Shown here in pieces: positions 9,362 through 21,408 of a stretch of DNA of 64,000 nt. The notes beneath the pieces are model-generated. The model saw nothing but the letters and a program-made list of their open reading frames with translations, searched no databases and was not told where the DNA came from. The DNA is from Agapanthus africanus (Eukaryota; Streptophyta; Magnoliopsida; Asparagales; Amaryllidaceae). The stretch's first letter is position 1, and each line of letters begins with the position of its first letter. Both the position numbers and the translations under genes were made by a program. The DNA is taken from positions 629,478,189 through 629,542,188 of the forward strand of contig CM057338.1 in NCBI GenBank assembly GCA_030015575.1, written 5' to 3'.

Positions 9362-11351
9362 TGTTGGATATAGTACCCTCTAAGTCAATTATTGGATCGC
9401 AGGTACGTGATTGCAATGATAGAGGGAGGACCTATACCGATATGAAAGTTTTGCTCGAGATGATAGTATACTATCTGGTTTGTCTTTATCATCATTTACA
9501 TGCTTTAGTTATCTTTTGCATGTTGATAGAGCCCATAGGATTCTTGCTTGATTGCCAGCAGTATGATGGCGATCATATACGTGGGAGCTGGGGTCTGTAA
9601 GCACATCCTTAAAGTGTCCCTAGTCGTAGGAGTTTCGAGAAAGGGCATCGATACTCCAGAGTAGACTAGTGTATACAGTTGAGACCCCGACGAGGGGCGA
9701 TTGCCGGTCTCACAAGCCATTGATGTCAGTTGGTTCACCTAAGATGTATGCAGGTGCTCATTGAGTACACCGGACAGGACTCGCCGGGAACATGCTAGTT
9801 GGTATTATATATATCGTCAGATAGCAGTTCCCTGGTGACATGTGTATAGGTTAGTTTGTCGACATGAGATCATCATTTTTCTCGTGTGAGTTCCCACCGT
9901 TCTTTGATTACTACCCTACCACGCTCAAATGAGACGTGCAAACAGGTTTTAGTTGGGTACAGTCCCGAGCCACATGGAAGTAGTGAGCGGATCGTCGGGG
10001 ATTCGTCTCTCCCGGTATTGGGGGTTGATGTCGCACAGTGCACGGGTGGCTATCACTAGAAATCCTCGGCCGAGGTAGTGGTGAATTACTGATTTGGATC
10101 AGTAGTTTCTCAGGTGGTGATGGACTTCATGCCGACACGATTTATCTCGTTTTTAGGGGTCTGACTTTATCCACCCCCCTAGACTCGATATGCGATACTC
10201 TTTAGACGAACGGACCGGACTGTACGGATATTGTCACTGTCAGGCTCAGTAGGGTTTCTGGATGAGTTCGCTCGTCAGCTTCCCTTCCAATCAATACATA
10301 GGCAACCGTTACATACAGCTTGTACCTCTGACGTGCTAGTGGTTATACCCAGAGCCAGTGTGTTGATGAGTCATTAGAGTCCCCCACTGACAGTATCCCA
10401 AGTTCGGGCGAAACGTTGTAGAGGCCGTATGGTTTTATGGCAGGGTTCGGAAAATGCACGTGCGTTTACGCACGTGTCATATTTCGGGCAGATAATACTG
10501 GTGGGTTTTGGTTTAAGCCGGATCTGAGTATTATACAGTGTAGATATAATATCTTTGTCTCAGTTGCATTTGTATTCAATCATAATACAAATGCGGGTAT
10601 GTTTATACTGTTACGGGGTTATCCTGAAATTCGTTTCAGGATCGCTTTTGGAAGTTGCCAGTTTCCAGTTTTCTCTCGCCCGTCTTTAACGTTCGGTTAA
10701 AGACGGATTTATCTTTTCTTGAGATGAGTGTGGAAGCTTCTAGATGATGACTAGGATGGTGAGGTGTTAAATGACTCATTAGTTCATTAATGGTTGTGGT
10801 CACCCCCTTCTCCTACACTCACCTCCCCCCTCTCCTATATGTGGCCGGCCCCCTCTTGATAGGGATGATGGATTTTCATTTGGGAAATTATGATAGTTAT
10901 TTGGTTCATGGAAATTAGAATAGAAAAGTTTCTCATTTCATATCGATCCGAAAGGCAACTTCATTAACCGTTCGTCCATAGCTTTGGACGTAACGAGACA
11001 AAGTGTTCTACTCATTCTCTACATCAATCTTGGTCATCTCTTTTAGCAAACTTGATGATCGAGTTGCCTCGGTTCAGAGGCGGGAGCCCGTTTAAAGATC
11101 CGTCGACGTGGTGCCACCTGGACGAGAAGAATGGAGATTCAGGAGATCGGAGTAGCCACAACAAAGCGTGGGATGATGGTTGAAGACCGAAGGACTCGGA
11201 TCGTTCGGTATAACATTTCTACCCACTTTGTAGTTTTTTAGTTTAGCTTTAATGGTAGATCCGGGTTATAGTATACGATAGCGCCAGTCAAAAAGTTTTT
11301 GTTCCGCATTTGGCGTCTGTTAGACGGCCGGGGCGTTACCGTGTACTTACA
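9362..11351 (+). repeat. LTR shared by X and C (1,990 bp)
   Basis: It starts TGTTGGATATAG and ends TTACA. It is related to the LTR of A but about 300 bp shorter and clearly diverged. It has a polypurine tract on its left and a primer-binding site on its right, so it serves as the 3' LTR of X and the 5' LTR of C. That is the middle LTR of a tandem element, or the product of recombination between two copies. Confidence 0.85.
10457..10706 (+). other. LTR stem-loop chain of C
   Basis: Stem-loops in a row: CACGTGCG/CGCACGTG (10457-10476); ATAATACT/AGTATTAT (10492-10534); GCATTTGTATT/AATACAAATGC (10566-10594, 11 perfect pairs); ATCCTGAAA/TTTCAGGAT with a TTCG tetraloop (10621-10642); and CCGTCTTTAAC/GTTAAAGACGG (10680-10706, 11 perfect pairs). 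Order and spacing follow the chain in A, while most stems differ in sequence. Confidence 0.75.
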
Positions 11352-11352
11352 G

Positions 11353-11370
11353 TGGTATCAAAGCATCACC
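11353..11370 (+). other. Primer-binding site of C, variant
   Basis: TGGTATCAAAGC follows the LTR end after one base. It differs from the usual TGGTATCAGAGC at one position, a G-to-A change that would weaken but not abolish pairing with tRNA-iMet. Confidence 0.88.
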
Positions 11371-11560
11371 ATTATGCTTTACTAACTTGTGCTAACACGT
11401 TTAAAACATCGATCGAACCGATTTTCAAAAACTACACTTTTTCTGTTCAAACTTTCTGTCGATTTTTAAAAGGATCTAAAAATTATTTTGCATATCACAG
11501 AAAATTGAGCAGGGTTTTTGAAGAGTTACGGTGAAATTTGGACACGTGTTACCATTATAC

Positions 11561-11609
11561 GACCGCGGATCCGTGGTCAAAGCTTGGGTTTGACCGCGGA
11601 ACCGCGGCC
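11561..11609 (+). other. GC-rich leader hairpin of C
   Basis: GACCGCGGATCCGTGGTCAA pairs with the right arm ending GACCGCGGAACCGCGGCC, with three mismatches in 21 pairs around an AGCTTGGG loop. It lies 208 nt after the primer-binding site. Confidence 0.75.
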
Positions 11610-11712
11610 AGTATGTGGCAGCAGTGGACTAAATTTTTCCAGTGTGGTCTTCATATGAAATTGTGGTTTTTGGTATATTTCTTATGGGCCCAGATTTTGT
11701 TACTGTACAACA

Positions 11713-13936
11713 TGTAGGGTTACTAAACACACTAACGAGGCTCTACAAGGCATCGACCATGCCAAAATTAAATTTTTATGTGCCGAATAACACTAAGCAA
11801 GATCGTAAACTAGAGTTTAGGCGAAACTAATAGCAAGTAAACAACTTTATGCTAAAGGGAACGCGAAATACAACCTTTGTAGATCGGTCCTCCACTTCTA
11901 AAGCTCCTTGATGAAGTCCCTTCGCTGCGATCACGGTTCTCCCGGGCTCTTGCATGGCTTCACGACGCGAAGGATGTGACATTTCTTGAAGTCTCCGAGG
12001 CCGAAGATGATCTACGTCGAGGGAATTCCGACTCATGCTCCTACTTCACTAACTAGAGAATTAGTGATGTAAACACCCTAAACTAAAGTGCTAGTCTAGT
12101 AGAGGATGGAGAAATATGAAGTAGGTTCTCTTTGGAATTTTGTTTCTCACTTTCTTTCTCACTTTAGATCAAACCCTAGCAAGCTTTTCTCTAGCTCAAT
12201 GAAGAAGAAGATGGTGAACAAAAGAAAAGAAAATGAGGATAATGATTAAGTGAGAAGGCTAACCATGGTGAGAGAGTATCATATACTAACCCTTGTAGAG
12301 ACTTAACGCTAGGCTAATCTTTATGGTTGGGTTAAGAAAAATCCATAGTAAAAACAAAACCAAGTTGAATTAGTCAATGCATCCACAAGCTTCCACAAGC
12401 TTCATGCATTTTCTAATCCTCCTCTTGATTTTGTAATTACTTTGGATATTAAAAATCCAAAATAAAAATTAGCATAATGTAAGTCTCATACACCCATGTA
12501 TAGTGTATCATCAACCATGATACAAAAATACAACACATTTTCATATATATCATATATATAGTAAAAATGTGTGCAATTGAGAAAAACCCTAAGTGAACAT
12601 GTGTTAGTAAATGTAAACTAGTATATCTAATATACAATTATACACTTAATTATTAAATCAACACTTGACTTAATAATCCGGTCATATCTCATATAACCGG
12701 CTAACATCCATCGTATCGACTTATCGAATCAACACTTGATTCGATAACCCGGTCATATCATATATAACCGACCGATACAAAAAGTTGCGAGAATAGAATA
12801 CGGTATCACATACACGCATTATTCTCGGTCCCGTACATATCACATATGCGCTCATATTTCGTTTTGCCTGAGCCAGTAAAACCTCTATGTAGGACTCTAA
12901 AGACTCGTCAATACGCCGGCAGTAGGTGATGATCACATCAAGCACCCACAAGCCGTCAGCGGTACTAGCTGGACGTAGCGGCTACCCGGGTATTGAGCGA
13001 TCAGAAGATCAGCAACCAAGCCCACTCTAACTCCTGTAAAAGCCTGCCGGTAACACTTCCTGTACAGTCCGGTCTCCTCGTCTGATATGTCGCATATCAA
13101 GTCTAGGGGTGGTAAACGTCAGACCCCAATAATCGATAAGTCGTGCCGATGTGAGGCTCATAACGGGTCGAGAAACTACTGGTAACACTTACCAGTAAAT
13201 CTCTAAATAATCCCTGGCCAGGGACTTCCCTATTACGGCCAATCGAGCACAGCGCAACATCAACCCCAATACCGAGAGAGACGAAACCCCTCCTATCGCT
13301 CATTGCCTCCATGTGACTCGGGACTGTACCAAAAAACCACCGTTTTGCACGCCTTCATGGACGTGGTAAGGTGAAAATCAAAGCACGGTGGGAATCACAC
13401 AAGACTCTATGACGATCTCGGGTCTACAGACTAACCTGCACAAGTGTCACCAGAGAATTGCCATCTGACGTGAGGTATAATACCATCTGGGAGTTCTCGG
13501 CGAGTCCGTCCAGTGTACCTAGTCTCCACTGAGCACCCGTATGCCATCTCTGATGTCAAACACCAATGGATATGGGATCATCCATCGCCTATCTCATGGG
13601 TCGAGAAGCATATACATTAGTCTACACTGGTATATCGATGCCCTGTCTCGATACACCCACGACTAGGGACCTTGAAGGATGTACTTATGGACTACCATGT
13701 CCCCACTAGTATGATCCGCATCATAGTCCAGGTAGTCAAGTACACATCCTAAGGGCTTTACCAACATGTAACGATAAGACAGTATAAAGAGACAAGTATA
13801 CATGTTAAAGTAAAGAGCAACCAGATAGCATACTATCATATCGAGCAAGAAAGTCCTCTCTATATATGTCCAAGCATCCAATATAATATACATCATCTGT
13901 ACAATACTGGCCTCTAGGGCATACATACAACTAACA
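11713..13936 (-). repeat. Element B 3' LTR (2,224 bp)
   Basis: On the minus strand it starts TGTTAGTTGTATGCCC, carrying the ATGCCCTAGAGGC box of Angela/BARE LTRs, and ends CCCTACA. It is a near copy of 24241-26468. It has no function beyond promoter and terminator duties of an LTR, and no gene is present in it. Confidence 0.92.
12650..12852 (-). other. Structured block in B LTR
   Basis: Two palindromes share the core TCAACACTTGA. At 12650-12676 the arms are TTATTAAATCAA/TTGACTTAATAA, and at 12721-12747 they are TTATCGAATCAA/TTGATTCGATAA (12 perfect pairs). They are followed by a larger stem, CGAGAAT (12788-12794) with ATTCTCG (12821-12827), and by an ATATGCGC-type hairpin near 12832-12852. 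The same block exists in D, S and E with changed but still pairing arms. Confidence 0.7.
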
Positions 13937-13950
13937 ATCTCCCACTTGCA
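13937..13950 (-). other. Polypurine tract of B
   Basis: On the minus strand TGCAAGTGGGAGAT lies immediately upstream of the 3' LTR start. Confidence 0.9.
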
Positions 13951-16900
13951 CTAGGGCCAGTTGCTGTAGTATCGCATACCAAGTATCCCGAAGAGTCTCT
14001 CAAACTGTACATGGGGAATGGCCTTCGTGAGTGGATCCGCTGTGTTGTTCTTCGTGTCAACCCTCCTGACCTCGATCTCCCGGCGATCAACTATCTCCCG
14101 GATCAGGTGATACCGCCTCAGAATATGCCTGGATCGCTGATGGGACCTGGGTTCCTTGGCCAGAGCCACCGCTCCATTGTTATCGCAATACAAATGTATT
14201 GGATGCTCAATGTATGGAACCACTCCAAGTTCAGTGATGAACTACTTGATCCAGACAGCCTCTTTGGCAGCATCGTTGGCAGCGATGTATTCAGCCTCCA
14301 TCGTCGAGTCTGCCACGGTTTCCTGCTTGGAACTCTTCCAGCTAACCGCCCCTCCGTAAAGGGTAAAGACAAATCCCGACTGCGACTTAGAGTCGTCCTT
14401 ATCACTCTGGAAGCTCGAATCGGTAAAGGACTCCACTTGGAGTTCTCCGTTACCATACACCAGGAGCATCTCTTTAGTCCTTCGCAAGTACTTGAGAATG
14501 CTCTTCACAGCTGTCTATTGACTCTCTCCAGGATTAGCTTGATACCTACTCACTGCACTTAGTGAGTATGCTACATCGGGTCTGGTACATAGCGTCGCGT
14601 ACATAATAGAGCCTACAGCCGAAGCATAGGGTATCCCTTGCATGCGAGCTCTCTCCAAATCAGTCTTGGGCGACATCTCTTTGGAGAGAGTGAGCCCTGA
14701 GATCGTGGGTAAAAACCCACGTTTGGACACTTTCATACTAAACCTCTTTAGTATGGTGTCAATGTACCTGGATTGGAACAATCCCAATATCCGTTTAGAT
14801 CTATCTCTATAGATCATAATTCCCAATATGCAGGAGGCATCACCAAGATCTTTCATTGAGAATCTTTGTGATAAGAAGAGCTTCACCGATTGCAGCATAG
14901 GAATGTCATTTCCTATCAAGAGTATGTCGTCCACGTACAATACGAGGAAGACAACCTTACTCTCTGCCACCTTCTTGGAGATACAAGGTTCATCTACGTT
15001 TTTGACGAAATCAAACCCTTTGATAACGACGTCAAACCAAATGTTCCTGCTCCGCGATGCTTGCTTTAATCCATAAATGGATTTAAGCAGCTTGCACACC
15101 TTCCCGCTGCTCCCTCTATCTACGAAGCCCTCTGGCTGAGTCATGTTCACGCACTCTTCTAAATCACCGTTTAGAAAGGCGGTCTTAACATCCATTTGCC
15201 AGATTTCGTAGTCATGATATGCAGCGATGGCAAGCATGATCCGGATGGATTTAAGCATAGCCACTGGAGAAAAGGTTTCGTCATAGTCCATACCTGGTCT
15301 TTGATGAAAACCCTTTGCAACAAGTCTAGCTTTGAAAGTCTCCACTTTCCCATCTACACCAAGTTTTTTCTTGAAGATCCACTTGCTCCCAATGGGTTTT
15401 ACCCCTTCAGGAGCAACTTCCAAAGTCCATACTTTGTTGGTGTACATGGATTCCATCTCGGACCGCATTGCATCCAGCCATTTCACTGAGTCCCCACTCG
15501 TGATGGCCTGCTCGAAGCTAGTTGGGTCATTATCAACCATGATGCAATCCTCGCTCCCACCATCCATGAGAAAACCGTAGTATCTCTCAGGTGGGTGAGG
15601 AATCCTACTAGAACGGCGAAGAGGCTGAGGTTCGTTGGGAACTACCGAATCCTCTGGTTCCAGTAAATCTTCAGTTTGAGTTTGTGTAGCCGGAATTTCT
15701 TCCAGTTATAACTGGTCGCCACTAATTTCTTTTGTAAGAAATTCCTTTTCTAAAAAGGTGGCATGTCAAGAAACAAACATTTTTTGTTCCTCAGTATGGT
15801 AGAAAAGATATCCATGTGAATGTTTGGGATATCCCACAAACTTGCATAGAACTGACCGTGCCTCGAGTTTGTTCGGATTTTGTGTTTTAACATAGGCCGG
15901 ACAACCCCATATCTTAACACGTTTAAGACATGGTCTCTTCCCACTCCATATCTCATATGGTGTGGTAGGTACAGATTTAGATGGAACTTGATTCAATAGG
16001 TATGCCGCTGTCTCCAGCGCATACCCCCAGAAGGAAATAGGTAACTCAGCTGTGCTCATCATAGAGCGCACCATATCTAATAGGGTGCGGTTCCTCCGTT
16101 CCGATACACCGTTGTGCTGTGGTGTATATGGAGGAGTCAGCTGAGAGAGAATCCCATTCTTTTTTAGGAAGTCCAGGAATTCATTGCTCAAGTATTCACC
16201 TCCTTTTTCATATCGAAGGATTTTAATACTTTTTCCGGTTTGGTTCTCGGCTTCTTGTTTATATTCTCTAAATTTCTCAAAAGCTTCTGATTTGTGTTTC
16301 ATCAGGAACACATATCCGAATCTAGAGAGATCGTCAGTGAATGTAATGAAATACGCAGAACCATTCCTGGCATGTGTAGACATAGGGCCGCATACATCAC
16401 TATGTACCAGTCCCAAGAGTTCCGTAACTCTCTCTCCGTGTCCCGTAAATGGAGTTTTGGTCATCTTGCCTTTGAGACATGACTGGCAAGTGTCAGAAGA
16501 TGAAAATTCAAACGGATTCAAATATCCATCTTTATGCAACTTAGCTAGTCTTGTCGCATTGATGTGACCCAGTCTACAATGCCACAAGAAGGATTCGTTC
16601 ATTTCTGAACTCTTCCTCTTGTGTGTGTTTGTTATGCTCAGAACTGTTGATTGATTTAGAACATAAATGCCATTGCACATCGTGCCTGATCCAACCAACT
16701 TTTGGTTAAGGAAAATGTTCATAACATTATCCTGTAATACAAAATTATATCCCTCTTTACTCAACAAAGAAACCGATATAATGTTGCATATCAGGTTCGG
16801 CATGAAATAGCATTCGTTCAGAATCAATGTATTACCAGTTGGCAATACAAAGTGATATTCCCCGACGGTTTTAGCTGCAACAATTGTACCATTTCCAACC

Positions 16901-17161
16901 CTTATGTCTTTATCACCTTCTCCAAGTTCTCTACCTTTCCTAAGCCCATGTAACTGATTACATATATGGGATCCTGACCCGGTATCCAATACCCAGGACG
17001 TAGAGCAAATGGAGAAACAGTTCTCTGTAACGAACACACCCGAAGAAAATGCATCAACATGTACTTTCTTCATTTGGGTGGCAAGGGAATCCTGGTATTC
17101 CCCTATATCCTGACCAATCTTATAACTCTTATAAGAAAGAACGGAACCAACGTTCCCCAGC

Positions 17162-20100
17162 TGTCACGACCCGAAAGAGCACGTGACTGGCCCTTGAACC
17201 ATATGAAGTCTATATGACTCCATCTGATCCAAGTAAGCCAAAAGCCCAGAAATCTAAGACCATTTTAAGGATAAATAAAGAAAACTGGTTTTTAATAGGT
17301 AAAGAAAACATGGTTTGAAGTCAAAGTTTTTAAATAACTAAGCCGAATATGCATTTTAAAAGATGTAAAGTCTTTTCTAAAAATTTCGGCAGAGTTTCTT
17401 TTGTAAATACTGGCCCCGAACGGGGTACAACAAAAACAATGTATATATGCAATGAATAAAAGGCATCCCCAAGCGGGGGCTAGCTCTTCGTCAATCGACA
17501 GTCACAACCACGCAAGCAATAATATACAACGCCGAAAGGCGAGGGTCAAATCCAAAAGAAACTCAATAAGCATGAAAACCCCAATACTACTAAGCGCGAC
17601 TCTAAGGTCAAATAATACATCACTAATGTCAAAGTCTGAAACAATATACAAGTTTTGGTTGATGGAATTTCTAGATACAATGAATAATACAAGTACAATG
17701 GTGGTTCTTGATACAAAGAACCCACCTACCAAAAGCAATTCACCTGCAAGGAAGCAGTGTGGCAGAAATGCCGCTATGGAACCTGTACGACAAAACCTGC
17801 AAGAACTGTGGCACAACGGGGGTGAGTTGCCAACTCGTGAACAGAAAATATCTACAAGCAGAAACCGAATGCAAGACATAATCCTAAGTCAAAACGATCA
17901 GTATATGATATAGACCTCAAGAGTAAGTCTGAAGCATGATAAGGTGGCAATGTAACATCTAAACATGTAGGTAGTGCCAAATACTCGTGCAAGTGCCTCA
18001 GGTAATAACATGTCATAAATATAAGGTATGTCTGCATGAAGTAAATATGATGAAGTATCAAATGAAAATCAATACACATATATTAGCGTCCCATTCCACT
18101 AATATTGGTGTAAGGGTATATATAACAGCGCCCTCATACCCTGTTATATATACAAATGAAGTATGATCAATGTAATAAAAGTCTGTATATATGTGGATCC
18201 CGTCCACCTGTCACCCAATGACAATATGCAACATGCATGTAAATGTGAGGATATAATCAAAACCATGGAAACGTCATGAAACCTGTGCCTAGCATCGGCA
18301 CGTAAATCCTCGTCCAAATGGGGCTCCGTCTGCGGTATCGGCCCTCGGCCCCGGCAGCACAGGTCAGCCCATGTCCATCTCTCAACTCCGGTTGGTATCC
18401 CCCGGATATCCGCCAAGCTCAAATACAATCACCGGTAGGTACTCGCCCACCTCCAGGCTCAATCGGCATAATCCTTCGATCTTCTTCCCGAGGGGAACCA
18501 TACCGGGCCCCACCATGTACCCTCATACGGCACACACTCCTCGTATGGGGTATATAATCAGAACCGATAAATCTAATGGTGGCTGCGCAAATATCATAAT
18601 CAAGGAAACCGGTTTTTTCAAATAAGTACATACTCTCCTTTAAAAAATCCCCACGGTTCCCAAATCTAGAAATATCATGAAAACGAATATCTCAATGTGT
18701 ATAATCAGAAAGCATGATGTATGTGACATATAAATGAGATGCAAGTGTAACAGTATATCATGCAACATAGAATACTGGTATGCACATACAAAGTCATATC
18801 CTGATGCAATAATACTATGTGCAGTGACATGGCAATTATCGATGATGAAGTGTGTGAGCCGGTAAGCAAGTGTACGTGGAACATATGCATCATCGATAAT
18901 GGTGCCGGTGTCCTAACAGCATGATGGTAATATAGCAATAAACACATGCAAGGCGATATGAATAGCATGAATATGCGGAAATCGAATAATCAACGCAACA
19001 GTAAGGAATCTACATCCATATGTATATATCCTGCAGTGGTGCCTTTCGAAATAAGACGAATCGGGGTTTTAGTGAAATAAGGGTTACGGCGTTTTTAAGA
19101 ATTGATACGCCTTTTGAAAATACCCGTAGAACCCCTTTACTTGTCCTTCAGATATTCCCGATTCGCTAGTTTTGAAAGAGGTATGACCCGGGTCTAGTCT
19201 AACATCTATTAAGCCAAGTCCATCAGGAGGGGTATGGAAACCACCTAAATTGAGTCGATATATATATATATATATAGTCGGTGATCCCGCCTCAATAGTA
19301 TCGCATACGATACAGTATATCATCTGACATCCTCGAGTCATGAGTATGGATCTATCATCAATATAAAGCTCGTACGGTAAATCGTCGTACGGCAAATCTT
19401 CGTACGGCATCCCAATAGCTGGGTACGGGTCAATATCACAATCAGCTCATCAATTATTTGGTATCCTCATCATCATATCACATAATCTGGGGTACTGATC
19501 TAAGTCTAGTACAACTGATACCATCAATATCACTGCGTGTGTAAACACACGTCCAAAGACCCGCTAGAGATCACTTGTCGTATTCCAAATACAAATCATA
19601 TCAAATCACCGATCTCGCGGCACAAACCCAATATCATCGACTCATCTCCAATGTCTTCCAATATCCATCAAACACAGTGCAAGTATAATGAATATGCATG
19701 GGTGTGCGTGTAGGTGTAAATCTATTCTAGGGTTCGCGACTATAAACTACACTAGTTGCTTCTAACCCTAAACTATCCATAATACACCTAACCCAAAAAC
19801 CACGACACACTATAAACTATCATATAGGTATATATATCAACTACGGACTGCGGGGGTGCTATACGCCATCCACCCGACTTCCCTCTGTAGATATAATCTA
19901 CTCACCTTGCGTCTTCATTTATGGACGTCGCCACGTGCTTCCTTGTCGTCCCGAAGACTTCATGGGGTACCTACACATTAAAGTATCGTATATGCGTATT
20001 AAAACCAAATCAAAGCTAAAACAGCATACGAAACCCCAAACAATATGATAAGGGGCCTATAGGTTAGAACCTATGGGCACGCCTTCAAAACCATCAATCA

Positions 20101-21408
20101 ATCCTCGATATCGTCGTATAAACGCCAAATAGTCGAGGTAGAACACAATACACAATTGCAGAATTAAAAATACGGAATTTGGAAACACGAATCCAAAACA
20201 ACAACTTAGGAAATAGGCTCCAGATTTCATCCTAGGTCAAACTAGACAAATCTATACATACCAGGGGCCTAATCTATAGATAAGGGAACACCAAAACCAA
20301 AACGAGCAAGTTTGGTGGGGTCCAGGCCGCAAATTGCGGCCAAACAGAATAAATCTGCGGCCGGGTTATGGAGTTAGGGGTTGGGGTCTTGGTGGTAGCT
20401 TCTTGGGTGCCTGCACATGTTACTGTCCAATCAATATAATTTTCAGAGTCTCGGGTTTATAGCAGATCCCAAATAACCTTCACAGATTTCACAAATTTTC
20501 CGATATCGGTTTCAATGAATCCGTATTCTGGGTTTAAGCTTCAGGTTTGGGTCTCAATTCATCCACTAGGGTGTTTATATAACCTCAACTGAGCTCAATT
20601 TCATATTACGACACAAAATTTCCTCAAACCCTAACTAGGTTTTCCTTAACTCCACAATATCAAACAATATCGATTCAATCTAAATATGGGGGTATAAGTA
20701 ATGCTAAAACTAAGCTAATAGTCCAGAAAATACCTCATTTGGCAACTCAAGAATTTTCTTGAGTTGGCCCTAGTGGCCAAAATCGTTGCTTCCTTGGTCC
20801 AATGTGTAGATCTTGAGCTTGTGCACACTTTTTATGAAATGGGGGTAGGGTTTTGGTGATGTTTTAGAGATGAATTGAAGGGGTTAAGTGGGAGAGAGGA
20901 AGGGGCAGCAGCAGCTGCAGCTCAGCTGAGGGAAGAGGGAGGGAAAATGAATGAGGAATGAAGAGATGGCTAAGTCCCATGTCAAAGTGAAAACATACCT
21001 CTCTCTCTCTCTCACCTACTACTAAATTCTTTATTCCTTTTCCATTTCTTTTCTTTTCTTATTCTCTCAAAATCCTTCTCCGAAGAATAGTAAACCCAAA
21101 GTGAACCATGGCATGAAAAATGCACAAGTGTGATAAAAATGATATGTGCATGTTTTGCACAAAAATGCTAAAAAACCGATTAGCGATTTTTAATCGCGAT
21201 TAACAATAAATTAGCATATAACTAATCATAAAGACTTAAAAATGGCATAATTTTATAAAATACCCTATTTTATAATTTCCCATAATTTTTCCAAAATTTT
21301 TCCCATTTATTTGTATTTAATAATACCGAAATATTAAAATATTCAATAAAATAATATTTAATTTTAAAAATTCCCAAAAATAATATTTTATTATTTGGAA
21401 ATGTTACA
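17162..21408 (-). mobile_element. F: solo LTR of about 4.2 kb, probably Ty3/gypsy chromovirus
   Basis: The 4,247-bp unit starts TGTCACGACCC, ends GTTACA, and is flanked by CCAGC on both sides (17157-17161 and 21409-21413). It has no primer-binding site, no internal domain and no protein-like frame; the 153-codon frame at 17452-17913 overlaps an equally long antisense frame and matches nothing I know. Read on the minus strand it opens TGTAACATTTCC and ends GGGTCGTGACA, endings I associate with plant Tekay/Del-type LTRs, hence the orientation and family guess. It contains CT-, AT- and TACGGNAAATC-type simple repeats and AT-rich DNA near 21170-21400. It interrupts the pol frame of B. Confidence 0.7.
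19371..19410. repeat. Short tandem repeat in F
   Basis: Three units of about 14 bp built on CGTACGG(C/T)AAATC follow one another. They create an artificial acidic frame on the minus strand (repeats of DLPY). A TA dinucleotide run lies nearby at about 19258-19276. Confidence 0.75.

Noticed and set aside
11642..11830. Frame crossing the C/B junction at 11713
   Set aside because: It joins sequence from two elements by chance and ends in the LTR of B.
14011..14562. Plus-strand frames opposite pol (also 16184-16567 and 47928-48332)
   Set aside because: Antisense shadows of the pol of B and E with no domain of their own.
17452..17913. Open frame of 153 codons inside F
   Set aside because: No known domain, low-complexity start, an equally long frame on the other strand, and position inside a solo LTR. 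I treat it as chance.
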